Source of the DNA: Herbaspirillum rhizosphaerae
GTDB taxonomy: Bacteria > Pseudomonadota > Gammaproteobacteria > Burkholderiales > Burkholderiaceae_D
Direction: 5' to 3'
Length of the DNA: 64,000 nucleotides
Assembly (NCBI RefSeq): GCF_001189965.1
Contig: NZ_LFLU01000006.1
Span: 1 to 64,000 of the forward strand
Of the stretch, positions 19,369-27,484 are shown in pieces (positions within the stretch are counted from its first letter, which is position 1; each line of letters opens with the position of its first letter). The notes under the pieces are model-generated. The model ran no database searches, was not told the origin of the DNA, and worked only from the letters and a program-made list of their open reading frames with translations. A program made the position numbers and the translations under genes.

Positions 19369-20529
19369 TCAGAACGAGCGCGGCAACCCGAGAATATGCT
19401 CAGCCACGTAGGAATAAATCAGATTGGTCGAGATCGGCGCGACCTGGTACAGACGCGTTTCACGGAACTTGCGCTCGACATCGTATTCGCAGGCGAAACC
19501 GAAACCGCCGTGCGTTTGCAGGCAGACGTTGGCCGCTTCCCACGACGCCTTCGCGGCGAGGAATTTCGCCATGTTGGCTTGTGCGCCGCAGGGCTGATGG
19601 GCGTCGAACAATTCGCAGGCCTTGAAGCGCATCAGGTTGGCGGCTTCCAGCTCGATATAGCTGTCCGCAATCGGGAACTGCACGCCCTGGTTCATGCCGA
19701 TGGGGCGATCGAAGACGATGCGTTCCTTCGCATATTGCGCCGCCTTGTCGATGAACCAGTAGCCGTCGCCGATGCACTCGGCAGCGATCAGCGTGCGCTC
19801 GGCGTTGAGGCCGTCGAGGATGTATTTGAAGCCTTTGCCTTCTTCGCCGATCAGGTTTTCAACCGGGATTTCCAGGTTATCGAAGAACAGTTCGTTGGTC
19901 TCGTGATTGACCATGTTGAGGATGGGCCGCACCGACATGCCGTTGGCGACGGCGTGCTTGAGGTCGACCAGGAAGATCGACATGCCTTCCGATTTTTTCT
20001 TCACCTGATCGAGCGGCGTGGTGCGCGCCAGCAGGATCATCAGGTCGGAATGCTGGATGCGCGAGATCCACACTTTCTGGCCGTTGACGACGTAACGGTC
20101 GCCCTTTTTGACGGCGGTTGTCTTGATCTTGGTGGTGTCGGTGCCGGTGGTCGGTTCGGTCACGCCCATCGACTGCAGGCGCAATTCGCCGCTGGCGATC
20201 TTCGGCAGATAGAGCTGCTTCTGCTGCTCGGAACCGTGGCGCAGCAAGGTGCCCATGTTGTACATCTGGCCATGGCAGGCGCCGGAGTTGCCGCCGGTGC
20301 GATTGATCTCTTCCATGATCACCGACGCTTCCGTCAGGCCCAGGCCGGAGCCGCCGTACTCGGCGGGAATCAGCGCCGCCAGCCAGCCGGCCTTGGTCAG
20401 CGCATCGACGAATTCTTCCGGATAGCCGCGTGCTTCATCGACCTTGCGCCAGTATTCCGGCGGAAAGGTATTGCAAAGATCGCGCACGGCGTCGCGCAGG
20501 TCCTGGTAAGCGTCCGACTGATGAGACAT
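19369..20529 (-). CDS. Acyl-CoA dehydrogenase family protein
   Basis: A 386-residue flavoprotein of the acyl-CoA dehydrogenase fold: IPAEYGGSGLGLTEAS in the N-terminal helical domain, MGVTEPTTGTDTT in the beta-domain FAD/substrate site, and QTHGGFGFACEYDVERKFRE in the C-terminal helical domain. A homologous gene sits in the Pseudomonas itaconate locus, where its step is not established. Here it lies second in the operon, 58 bp after the hydratase gene. Confidence 0.9.
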   Translation of the reverse strand: MSHQSDAYQDLRDAVRDLCNTFPPEYWRKVDEARGYPEEFVDALTKAGWLAALIPAEYGGSGLGLTEASVIMEEINRTGGNSGACHGQMYNMGTLLRHGSEQQKQLYLPKIASGELRLQSMGVTEPTTGTDTTKIKTTAVKKGDRYVVNGQKVWISRIQHSDLMILLARTTPLDQVKKKSEGMSIFLVDLKHAVANGMSVRPILNMVNHETNELFFDNLEIPVENLIGEEGKGFKYILDGLNAERTLIAAECIGDGYWFIDKAAQYAKERIVFDRPIGMNQGVQFPIADSYIELEAANLMRFKACELFDAHQPCGAQANMAKFLAAKASWEAANVCLQTHGGFGFACEYDVERKFRETRLYQVAPISTNLIYSYVAEHILGLPRSF

Positions 20530-20587
20530 GGATGATTCCTCTGTTGATGGTTTGCTTATTTAACTGATGGAGTATTGGATGACTGGT

Positions 20588-21460
20588 TCACGCCAGCACG
20601 GCCTGCGCCTGCATCGCCAGTTCGCCGCGCAGGTTCTGCGCCCATAGCTCGGCGCTCTTGCCGTCGGCCGCCAGCTTGCCGCAGACTTCGAAGGCCTCGG
20701 TGTCGAACAGACTGCCGACTGCGCGGAAGTTGAACTCCACCAGGCGCGCCAACGGCAGGCTGCGTCCCAGCAGGTCGACCAGCAAGGTGGCAATCAGCGG
20801 GCCGTGCACGATCAGACCGGGATAGCCTTCGACGCCGGTGACATAGCTGCGGTCGTAATGGATGCGGTGGCCGTTGAAGGTCAGCGCGGAATAGCGGAAC
20901 AGCAGCACCGGATCCGGCTCGATGCGGCGGCGCCAGTCGGCTTCGGTCGGAGCGACTTTCGGTGCGACCGGCGCAGCGCCCGGTTGCGGCATGTCGCGAT
21001 AAACGATGTCGTGTTCTTCGTAGACGGCGACTTTGCCGTTGTGCGTAATCTCATGCGCAACGGTGACAAAGGCCAGCTCGCCGGTCTTGCCCTTTTTGAC
21101 ATCGACGCTGGCGATGCGCGAGGTCTTGACGGCGCTCGCACCGATCGGCAGCGGCGCGGCGAAACGCAAGCGCCCGCCCGCCCACATTCGGCGCGGCAGC
21201 GGCACCGGCGGCAAGAATCCGCCGCGGCGCGGATGGCCGTCGTCGCCGACTTCGGACTGGCGGCAGGCCGTCCAGAAATAGATCCAGTGCCACAGCGGCG
21301 GCAAGGCCTCGCCCGCGACCGGCGGCTGCGGATGATCCAGCGTCGCCGCCAGCGCCGCGGCGAAAGCCGGATTGATGGTGTCGCTGTGCGACTCTGTCTT
21401 GCCTATCCACTGGCGCAACAGCGTCAGGTCGATATCGTGCGTGCTCATATGCGTGCTCAT
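20588..21460 (-). CDS. FAS1-like/MaoC-type dehydratase, candidate itaconyl-CoA or mesaconyl-C4-CoA hydratase
   Basis: 290 residues, a double hot-dog protein. The N-terminal half looks like the FAS1-like dehydratase domain (WHWIYF...GHPRRGGFLPP, PRRMWAGGRLRF). The C-terminal half has the MaoC-type RYSALTFNGHRIHYDRSY and GLIVHGPL motifs, whose Asp/His pair is the hydratase centre. This architecture and length fit mesaconyl-C4-CoA hydratase and the Pseudomonas itaconyl-CoA hydratase Ich. It is the first gene of the operon. Two in-frame ATGs four codons apart (21460 and 21448) are possible starts. Hydration of itaconyl-CoA to citramalyl-CoA is inferred from the context. Confidence 0.85.
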   Translation of the reverse strand: MSTHMSTHDIDLTLLRQWIGKTESHSDTINPAFAAALAATLDHPQPPVAGEALPPLWHWIYFWTACRQSEVGDDGHPRRGGFLPPVPLPRRMWAGGRLRFAAPLPIGASAVKTSRIASVDVKKGKTGELAFVTVAHEITHNGKVAVYEEHDIVYRDMPQPGAAPVAPKVAPTEADWRRRIEPDPVLLFRYSALTFNGHRIHYDRSYVTGVEGYPGLIVHGPLIATLLVDLLGRSLPLARLVEFNFRAVGSLFDTEAFEVCGKLAADGKSAELWAQNLRGELAMQAQAVLA

Positions 21461-21730
21461 GTGCCTGGCCTGCCTCTGTCATTCTTTTTTAGCCGGATGA
21501 TCCGGGAACGCAACAGAGTCTGAGCGCCGGAGCTTGTCAAAACAATCTGTATTTTCTGAAGGGGGGCATCGGCTTTGCTGAAGTCACTCATGTGCGGTTG
21601 CAACAATGTTCGTCATGAAATGAAGCCGGCTGCACCGCGCCGCATGACGCATTCACTGTGCGAAAATCTGCTGCTATAGTGCCCGCCACGCCATGCTTTC
21701 CGTATTTCCATTTTTCGACAGGAGCACACC

Positions 21731-22093
21731 ATGAAGGTCAAGCGCATCGTCGCCAATGTTCATACCGAGACCGTCGATCGGGCCGGAGCGTTTTACCGCG
21801 ATCTTTTCGGACTCGATGTGCTTATGGACCACGGCTGGATCGCCACCTATGGCTCCGCCGAACAGATGAGCGTACAGATCAGCTTTGCTTCGGAAGGCGG
21901 CTCCGGCACGCCGACGCCGGACTTGTCGATCGAAGTGGATGACATCGGGACCGCCTTGTCGCGCGTCCAAAAGATGAACATCCCGCTCGAATACGGCCCG
22001 GCCGACGAACCCTGGGGCGTGCGCCGCTTTTACATCCGCGATCCCTTCGGCAAACTGGTCAATGTGCTGGCGCATCGGGACGTCAAAGAATGA
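21731..22093 (+). CDS. VOC (glyoxalase/bleomycin-resistance) family protein
   Basis: 120 residues in two betaalpha-beta-beta-beta repeats (VETVDRAGAFYRDLFGLDV in the first, YGPADEPWGVRRFYIRDPFGKLVNVL in the second), typical of small metal-binding VOC proteins. The start has an AGGAG site 8 bp upstream. It is divergent from the itaconate-like operon, with a 270-bp shared promoter region. The Pseudomonas itaconate locus also carries a VOC-type gene, but the reaction is unknown. Confidence 0.85.
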   Translation: MKVKRIVANVHTETVDRAGAFYRDLFGLDVLMDHGWIATYGSAEQMSVQISFASEGGSGTPTPDLSIEVDDIGTALSRVQKMNIPLEYGPADEPWGVRRFYIRDPFGKLVNVLAHRDVKE

Positions 22094-22236
22094 GTCCTGA
22101 CGTCTCGGGAAAAATACTCCGTGGAAACACGCGAAAAATAGCAACATAAACACTGCCGCCCGTCATGCTTCCGTGGGTTGTCTGACGTTACAATCGCAGT
22201 AGTACCGCTCCGGTGCGCCCCGATCACAACGAAGCG

Positions 22237-23709
22237 ATGAACAATACAAGCCGGGCATGGGAACGCCCCAGATGGTGGTTCTACCTCCTGCTGCCGCTGG
22301 TGCATTTCGCCAGCGTCAAGCTGACCTTTTTCTGTGCCGTCACTCCCGAAAACGAAGTCGTCGTCTGGCTGCCCAACGCCGTGTTGCTGGCCGCCCTCAT
22401 GCGCTTTCGCGGCCAGCGCGCCTGGCTCATGGCGGCGCTGGCGTTCTGCTCCGACACCGGAGCTAATCTCGCCGTGTTCACGCCGGCAGTCGCGGTGCAG
22501 CTCAGCGGCATCAACCTGATCGAAGTCCTCATCACTTATCTGCTCATGCGCCGCACCGGAGGGGTGTCGGATCTGAAACGCGTTGAAGACTTGCGCAAGT
22601 TCACCGTTGCCGGCCCGCTGATCGGCACGCTGATCGCCAGCCTGATGGCCGCGGCAGTACTCAAGAGCCAGATAGCCACCGACACGCCCTATCTCACGCT
22701 CACGCGCCTGTGGTGGTTCGGCGATGCGCTCGGCATGATGATCTACACGCCCCTGCTGCTGGCGCTGACGCAAAGCGGCCGCGACATCGTCAGGCTGCGC
22801 AAGGCCGACGGCCTGGCGGTGCTGCTGATCATCGTGCTGGCCGGCGCGATCTTTTCCACCTATGAAGGCGCCATCGACGGCATCTCGCTGACGCCGACGC
22901 TGCTGCTGCCGATGGTGCTGTACATCGCTGTGCGCTTCGGCACCCGCTGGACCACGCTGACGGTGGCGCTGATCTCGCTCGCCATTTCGATGATGCTGAC
23001 CGGCGGCCAGAAACCCTTCGGCAACGTCTCCGTGCATATGGAGATCGTCCGCGCGCAGGAATTCATTCTGACCTTATGCCTGGTCGGCATCGGCTTTTCC
23101 ATCCTCATCAACGAATTGCGCGTACGTGAGCGCAGTCTGGAAGAACGCGTCCGTCAACGCACACGCGAACTGGAAGAATCCAACAGCAAGCTGGCGACAT
23201 TGAGCCAGACCGACGGCCTGACCGGCATCGCCAATCGCCGCCGCTTCGACGAAGTGCTGGCGGCAGAATGGAGCCGCGCCGGACGCAGCGTGCAGCCGCT
23301 GGCGCTGGCCATCCTCGATGTCGATTACTTCAAGGCCTACAACGACAGCTATGGACACCAGGCCGGCGACGACTGCCTGCGCGCCGTCGCGGCGTTGCTC
23401 AATGACAAGGTCCGCCGCACCAGCGATCTCGCGGCGCGTTACGGCGGCGAAGAATTTGCGTTCGTCGCGCCGATGACCGATCGCGACAGCGCATACCAGA
23501 TCGCTGAAGCCGTCCGCAACGCGCTGGAACAGCTGGCCTTGCCGCACATCGCTTCGCCGTTCCGTATCGTCACGGCCAGCATCGGCGTGGCCGTCGTCGT
23601 TCCCGGTCAGGCCGCGACACCGCAAAGCCTGTTCCAGCTGGCCGACGCTGCGCTCTACCAGGCCAAACAACAGGGACGCAATCGCGTCGTGATTGCCGAC
23701 GACGCATGA
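22237..23709 (+). CDS. MASE1-domain diguanylate cyclase
   Basis: A ~490-residue membrane cyclase that makes c-di-GMP. The first ~290 residues form about eight hydrophobic helices of the MASE1 type (FFCAVTPENEVVVWLPNAVLLAAL, then further helices to ~290). A short coiled coil (ERSLEERVRQRTRELEES) and a GGDEF domain follow. The active-site motif is GGEEF, and an RTSD inhibitory site lies five residues before it, so product inhibition is expected. The ATG at 22237 is chosen; a GTG at 22213 is an alternative. It is followed at ~100 bp by a LysR gene on the same strand. Confidence 0.9.
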   Translation: MNNTSRAWERPRWWFYLLLPLVHFASVKLTFFCAVTPENEVVVWLPNAVLLAALMRFRGQRAWLMAALAFCSDTGANLAVFTPAVAVQLSGINLIEVLITYLLMRRTGGVSDLKRVEDLRKFTVAGPLIGTLIASLMAAAVLKSQIATDTPYLTLTRLWWFGDALGMMIYTPLLLALTQSGRDIVRLRKADGLAVLLIIVLAGAIFSTYEGAIDGISLTPTLLLPMVLYIAVRFGTRWTTLTVALISLAISMMLTGGQKPFGNVSVHMEIVRAQEFILTLCLVGIGFSILINELRVRERSLEERVRQRTRELEESNSKLATLSQTDGLTGIANRRRFDEVLAAEWSRAGRSVQPLALAILDVDYFKAYNDSYGHQAGDDCLRAVAALLNDKVRRTSDLAARYGGEEFAFVAPMTDRDSAYQIAEAVRNALEQLALPHIASPFRIVTASIGVAVVVPGQAATPQSLFQLADAALYQAKQQGRNRVVIADDA

Positions 23710-23807
23710 CTGCAGCCACAACGCCGGCTTTTTAGGCGTAATATAAGTCAGGCCAAACCAGACCGGCGCCATCGAGCCGGCGACCATTTCAGAGAGACTC
23801 CCACATC

Positions 23808-24734
23808 ATGCTATTCGACCTGACCGACCTGCGCCTGTTCATCCTGATTGCCGAACTCAACAGCCTCACGCGCAGCGCCGAGCGCATGAACATGTCGCTG
23901 GCGGCGACCAGCAATCGCATCAAGGAACTGGAAACCCGCTTCGGCATGCGCCTGCTTTACCGCGAAAGCAAGGGCGTGCAGCTGACGCCGGCCGGCCAGA
24001 CCTTCCTCAGCCATGCGCAGCAGTTCATGCAGCAGGTCGAGCGCCTCAAGGGCGACATGCAGCAGTACAACAACGGCATCAAGGGCTACATCCGCATCTT
24101 CGCCAACACCACGGCGGTGACGGAATTCATGCCCGAGATCCTGGGCAAATTTCTCACCTTGCATCCACAAGTCAACGTGGCGCTGGAAGAACGTCTGAAT
24201 CACGACATCATGCGCGGCATTCAGGAAGGCACCGCCGACATCGGCATCGTCGCCGGCCCGGTGCAGGGAGAAGGATTGGAGATTCTGAATTTTTCCACCG
24301 ACCGGCTGGTGCTCGCGACCGCGCTGGAACATCCGCTGGCCGACAGCGGCAAGGTGAGCTTCGCCGAAACGCTGGAATACGAACACGTCGGCCTGCACGA
24401 GGGCAGCACGCTGCACCACTTCCTCAACCGCATCGTGTCGGAAAGCGGCCAGCGTCTCAAATTGCGGATTCAGGTGCGCAGCTTCGAAGCCATGTGCCGC
24501 ATGGTGGAAACCAATGTCGGCATCGGCATCATGCCGCACTCGGCGGCGCTGCGTCACAAACAGACCATGCAGCTGAGCCTGATCGAACTGAGCGATCCGT
24601 GGAGCGTGCGCGAGCGCAGCATGGTGGTCCAGAGCCTCGACGCCCTGCCCCTGTATGCGCGCGATCTGGTGGAATTCATCCGGCAGCAGACGGCGCAAGT
24701 GCCGCCGGTGCCGGTGGAGAAGGAAGCGGCCTAG
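23808..24734 (+). CDS. LysR-family transcriptional regulator
   Basis: 308 residues: an N-terminal winged helix (LFILIAELNSLTRSAERMNMSLAATSNRIKELE) and a LysR-type effector domain (VDIGIVAG-like core DIGIVAGPVQ). It is clearly paralogous to the regulator at 43720-44646 (same length; shared SLTR, RIKELE/RVKKLE, FANTTA, DIGIVAG, LEYEHVGLHE/LEYDHVSLHE segments). The itaconate-like operon of Pseudomonas has a LysR neighbour, so this one is a candidate regulator of 14962-21460, although the VOC and cyclase genes lie between. Confidence 0.92.
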   Translation: MLFDLTDLRLFILIAELNSLTRSAERMNMSLAATSNRIKELETRFGMRLLYRESKGVQLTPAGQTFLSHAQQFMQQVERLKGDMQQYNNGIKGYIRIFANTTAVTEFMPEILGKFLTLHPQVNVALEERLNHDIMRGIQEGTADIGIVAGPVQGEGLEILNFSTDRLVLATALEHPLADSGKVSFAETLEYEHVGLHEGSTLHHFLNRIVSESGQRLKLRIQVRSFEAMCRMVETNVGIGIMPHSAALRHKQTMQLSLIELSDPWSVRERSMVVQSLDALPLYARDLVEFIRQQTAQVPPVPVEKEAA

Positions 24735-24752
24735 TTTAGTTATGCGATACGT

Positions 24753-25517
24753 CTAACCGTGGGTCATCATCCACAGGGCGATGGCGATCAGGGCGCCGCA
24801 AAACAGCATCCGTAAACGCCGCTCCGGCAAATGATGCGCCAGCGCCACGCCCCAGGAAATGCTCAGCATCCCGCCCAGCGCCAACGGAATCCCGACACTC
24901 CAGTCGACATGTCCGGCGCTGGCATAAGTCCATAGCGCCACCAGCGTCCCCGGCGTCACCATCGCCAGACCCAGCCCTTGGGCTGCGGTCTGCGTCAAGC
25001 CGAACAAGCCGACCAGCCCCGGCACCGCCACAATCGCGCCGCCGACGCTAAAAAAACCCGCCGAAGCGCCCGCCGCGATCCCCATCAGGAAAATATACTT
25101 CTGCGGCAGACGCGCGCGCGGAATCATTTCCTTCTGCTTGCGCATCAAGGTCCACAGGTAGTACACGGCGAGCACCACCATGAACATCGCAAACGCCAGA
25201 TGCAGGGAACGCGCATCGATGGACGTCGCGAAGCGCGCCGCAAAGTAGGTCATGAACACCGCCGGAATCGCCATCTGCAATGTCGAGCTCAACACGATGT
25301 TGTTGCGCTGCTTGTAGCGCCAGAAACCGATCACCACGTTCGGCACGATCATCACCAGCGCGGTGCCTTGCGCGAGCTGCTGATCCATGCCGTACAAAAA
25401 TCCGAGGATGGGAATCGCAATCAGGCCGCCGCCGATGCCGAACAGACCGCCTAGTGCACCGAGCACGCCGCCAAGGAGAAAGTTTACTATTACGGTGAAA
25501 TACAAGGAATGCATCAT
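24753..25517 (-). CDS. TauE/SafE family permease
   Basis: 254 residues with about eight membrane helices arranged as two related halves. The repeat signature appears as GALGGLFGIGGGLIAIPIL near the N-terminus and again as GASAGFFSVGGAIVAVPGL in the second half. Family members export sulfite, sulfoacetate or related anions, but most are uncharacterised. It converges on the LysR gene (18 bp) and stands alone. It is 12 kb from the possible sulfonate genes, so a link is not claimed. Confidence 0.9.
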   Translation of the reverse strand: MMHSLYFTVIVNFLLGGVLGALGGLFGIGGGLIAIPILGFLYGMDQQLAQGTALVMIVPNVVIGFWRYKQRNNIVLSSTLQMAIPAVFMTYFAARFATSIDARSLHLAFAMFMVVLAVYYLWTLMRKQKEMIPRARLPQKYIFLMGIAAGASAGFFSVGGAIVAVPGLVGLFGLTQTAAQGLGLAMVTPGTLVALWTYASAGHVDWSVGIPLALGGMLSISWGVALAHHLPERRLRMLFCGALIAIALWMMTHG

Positions 25518-25603
25518 AGGTGTAAAGTACGCACTTGGCTGGACAAGTCCCGTCGAAAGACCGAGAAGACTTGCCGAACCGGCGAACCAAAAAGGAGACA
25601 GGC

Positions 25604-25699
25604 GTGAATAATGGAAGCAGCGGCGTTCTGGTTGTTGTACTTGAAGCTGGCGTTGTCATCATTATTGCGCTGGCGATTTACCTGATCCGCAAAAAATAA
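25604..25699 (+). CDS. Small single-helix membrane protein (31 residues), overlooked by size
   Basis: A GTG at 25604 preceded by a perfect AAAGGAG (25591-25597, 6-bp spacing) opens a 31-codon frame ending in TAA at 25699. The product has a short polar N-terminus (MNNGSSG), a ~20-residue hydrophobic helix with one Glu in its first half (VLVVVLEAGVV, then III and ALAIYL), and ends in IRKK, so the basic end should stay in the cytoplasm. It lies between the divergent TauE-like gene and an SDR. Small helices of this kind often assist larger membrane complexes, but no function can be assigned. Support is the ribosome site plus the coherent amphipathic design; conservation is untested. Confidence 0.6.
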   Translation: MNNGSSGVLVVVLEAGVVIIIALAIYLIRKK

Positions 25700-25870
25700 A
25701 ACGGATCGTAACCGCGCCCTCCCCAAGCTGTGAGCCAGTTTATCAGCCAGACCTCGCCGTCACAAGCGAAGCACGCGATCTGCTCGGAAGCGTCGGATGA
25801 AAATTTTTAATCCGGCGAAGCAAGTATCGACCACGCAACAATGTGACCCAACACTAAGGAATCAAGAACC

Positions 25871-26674
25871 ATGGATCTCGGACTACAAGGAAAAATCGCC
25901 CTCGTCTGCGGCGCAAGCAAGGGCCTCGGCTACGCCAGCGCCGAACATCTGGCGCGTGAAGGCGCGCACGTCGTCATCGTCGCGCGCGGCCAGGAAGCGC
26001 TCGACCAGGCTGCCGCCAAACTGCGCGCACTCGGCAATATCAAAGTCATCGCCGTCGCCACCGACATCGCGACCGCCGAAGGCCGCGCCAAAGCCCTCGC
26101 CGCCGTCGACGAAATCGCCGGTGAACAAGGCCGCGGCCCCGACATCCTCGTCAACAACGCCGGCGGCCCGCCGCTGGGCGACTTCCGCGACTGGGACCGC
26201 GATGTCTGGCTCAAGGCCATCGACGCCAACATGCTGACGCCGATCGAACTGATCAAAGCCACCGTCGATCAGATGATCGCGCGCGGCTGGGGCCGCATCG
26301 TCAACATCACCAGCAGCTCGGTCAAGGCCCCGCGCTACGACCTCGGCCTGTCCAACGGCGCCCGCTCCGGCCTGACCGGCTTCGTGGCCGGCGTCTCGCG
26401 CCACATCGCCAAGAGCGGCGTGACCATCAACAACCTGCTGCCCGGCAGCTTCGAAACCGATCGCCTGCGCAGCAGCTTCGTCGGCTCCGCCAAACTGACC
26501 GGCGAAACACCGGAAGAAGTCCGCGTGCAACGCATGGCCGAAACCCCGGCCGGCCGCTTCGGCGATCCGGATGAATTCGGCGCCACCTGCGCTTTCCTGT
26601 GCAGCAAGCACGCCGGCTACATCAACGGCCAGAACGTGCTGATGGACGGCGGCGCTTACCCGGGCATTTTCTAA
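25871..26674 (+). CDS. SDR-family oxidoreductase (3-oxoacyl reductase-like)
   Basis: A 267-residue Rossmann-fold reductase. The cofactor motif is GASKGLGYA (classical TGxxxGxG with A for T), followed by the NNAGGPP motif and ITSSSVKAP carrying the catalytic Ser. The usual YxxxK is not evident: the sequence reads YDLGLSNGARSGL, with no Lys four residues after the Tyr. This altered centre is seen in a subgroup of SDRs, and catalysis is uncertain. The C-terminus QNVLMDGGAYPGIF is typical. It sits just upstream of the tRNA-Ser gene. Confidence 0.85.
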   Translation: MDLGLQGKIALVCGASKGLGYASAEHLAREGAHVVIVARGQEALDQAAAKLRALGNIKVIAVATDIATAEGRAKALAAVDEIAGEQGRGPDILVNNAGGPPLGDFRDWDRDVWLKAIDANMLTPIELIKATVDQMIARGWGRIVNITSSSVKAPRYDLGLSNGARSGLTGFVAGVSRHIAKSGVTINNLLPGSFETDRLRSSFVGSAKLTGETPEEVRVQRMAETPAGRFGDPDEFGATCAFLCSKHAGYINGQNVLMDGGAYPGIF

Positions 26675-26699
26675 GCCGGGATCGTTCAACAAGCAAAAC

Positions 26700-26728
26700 A
26701 GCTGGCAGCCGGGCAACTCATGTATAAT
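26700..26728 (+). promoter_or_regulatory. Sigma70-type promoter of tRNA-Ser
   Basis: A TATAAT at 26723-26728 with a TG just before it (extended -10) lies 14 bp before the mature tRNA. The -35 region (AGCTGG at the expected place) is weak, as is common with an extended -10. Confidence 0.65.
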
Positions 26729-26742
26729 GCCCGGCTTGCGCA

Positions 26743-26832
26743 GGAAGGTTGGCAGAGCGGTTGAATGCACCAGTCTTGAAAACTGGCGAGGGCGCAAGCC
26801 CTTCGTGAGTTCGAATCTCACACCTTCCGCCA
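26743..26832 (+). tRNA. tRNA-Ser (anticodon UGA)
   Basis: A 90-nt class II tRNA. The acceptor stem GGAAGGT pairs with ACCTTCC, followed by discriminator G and an encoded CCA. The anticodon arm is CCAGT-CTTGAAA-ACTGG, giving anticodon TGA. There is a long variable arm (GAGGGC..AAGCCCTTC) and the T-arm TTCGAATC. It reads UCA/UCG-type serine codons. Confidence 0.97.
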
Positions 26833-26840
26833 TTTAATAC

Positions 26841-26866
26841 AAAACGACCGTTAGGTCGTTTTTGTT
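26841..26866 (+). terminator. Rho-independent terminator after tRNA-Ser
   Basis: The stem AAAACGACC pairs with GGTCGTTTT across a GTTA loop, then a T-rich tail. It begins 8 nt after the tRNA 3' end. Confidence 0.85.
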
Positions 26867-26873
26867 TTTGGAA

Positions 26874-26976
26874 GGGAGCAAGCCCCCTGCGCGGCTTGCG
26901 GGTAAGATTCGAAGGGAATCGCTTGCTAGCGATTCAGCGGCCTGCAGAATGCAGGCGAATCTCGCACCTCCCGTCA
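26874..26976 (+). other. Degenerate tRNA-Ser-like sequence (possible tRNA remnant or att-type repeat)
   Basis: The last 21 bases (26956-26976) match the 3' end of the adjacent tRNA-Ser at 18 of 21 positions (T-arm through CCA). The whole segment can fold in a tRNA-like order: GGGAG (26874) with CTCCC (26968), a CAAGCC/GGCTTG arm, a 7-bp GAATCGC/GCGATTC hairpin where an anticodon arm would sit, and CCTGC/GCAGG as a variable arm. The hairpin loop holds no proper 7-nt anticodon loop, so it is not a functional tRNA. It may be a decayed duplicate or the footprint of an element that used the tRNA 3' end. Confidence 0.5.
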
Positions 26977-27484
26977 AAAAGCCTTTACCAGCAAGGCTTT
27001 CAGAAAACTCCCCCTACCCACACATTCACCCACAAATAATTTCCCGCTGCTTTGGGCATGTCATTGCATCTGTGAGCCGGTACGGATCTGCGTCTCCTGC
27101 TTTTCTATTCTGAAAAGACTATCCCTGATGTAGAGAACCTCAAGCTTCATTTGAGACAAGAAATGAATTTGCCTGGAGCCATAGCCAGATTAATCTCCCC
27201 AATGCCAGTCAACATGGACTTATGTTGAGTCGCGTCGAAAACTGATCATGAGTGCATCAATATATTTCCTCAATTGTGCCGGCCATCAACGATAAATAGC
27301 CCAGAACGGACGCTTAAGTGATCTCTCGGAAATTTCTCGCATGAAAATAGAGACTTCCTACATACATTCCAAGGGCCGCCCTCCAAGATGACGAACGTCA
27401 GACACATCTCTGGAAACATCAGGAATTGAAATAATTTTTACATCATTACCAGCCTCATCACCATCCATCAGGCAAGGCCAATAC
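26977..27484. other. Gene-free, A/T-richer tract between the tRNA region and carbonic anhydrase
   Basis: About 500 bp with no convincing coding frame on either strand. It contains a hairpin AAAGCCTT/AAGGCTTT (about 26978-27000) with no T-tail and an inverted repeat TCAACAT-N6-ATGTTGA at 27209-27228. The composition is lower in G+C than the flanking genes. The carbonic anhydrase promoter must lie in its right end. No transposase remnant could be read. Confidence 0.45.

Noticed and set aside
24753-25517. The TauE/SafE permease as a sulfite exporter for the possible sulfonate genes
   Set aside because: It is 12 kb away, monocistronic and of a broad family; proximity does not support the link.
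26862-27113. An 83-codon frame after the tRNA terminator
   Set aside because: It runs through the tRNA-like fold, lacks a ribosome site and has no family resemblance.
27209-27228. Inverted repeat TCAACAT-N6-ATGTTGA considered as an insertion-sequence end
   Set aside because: No partner repeat, no target duplication and no transposase fragment could be read nearby, so it is recorded only as part of the gene-free tract.
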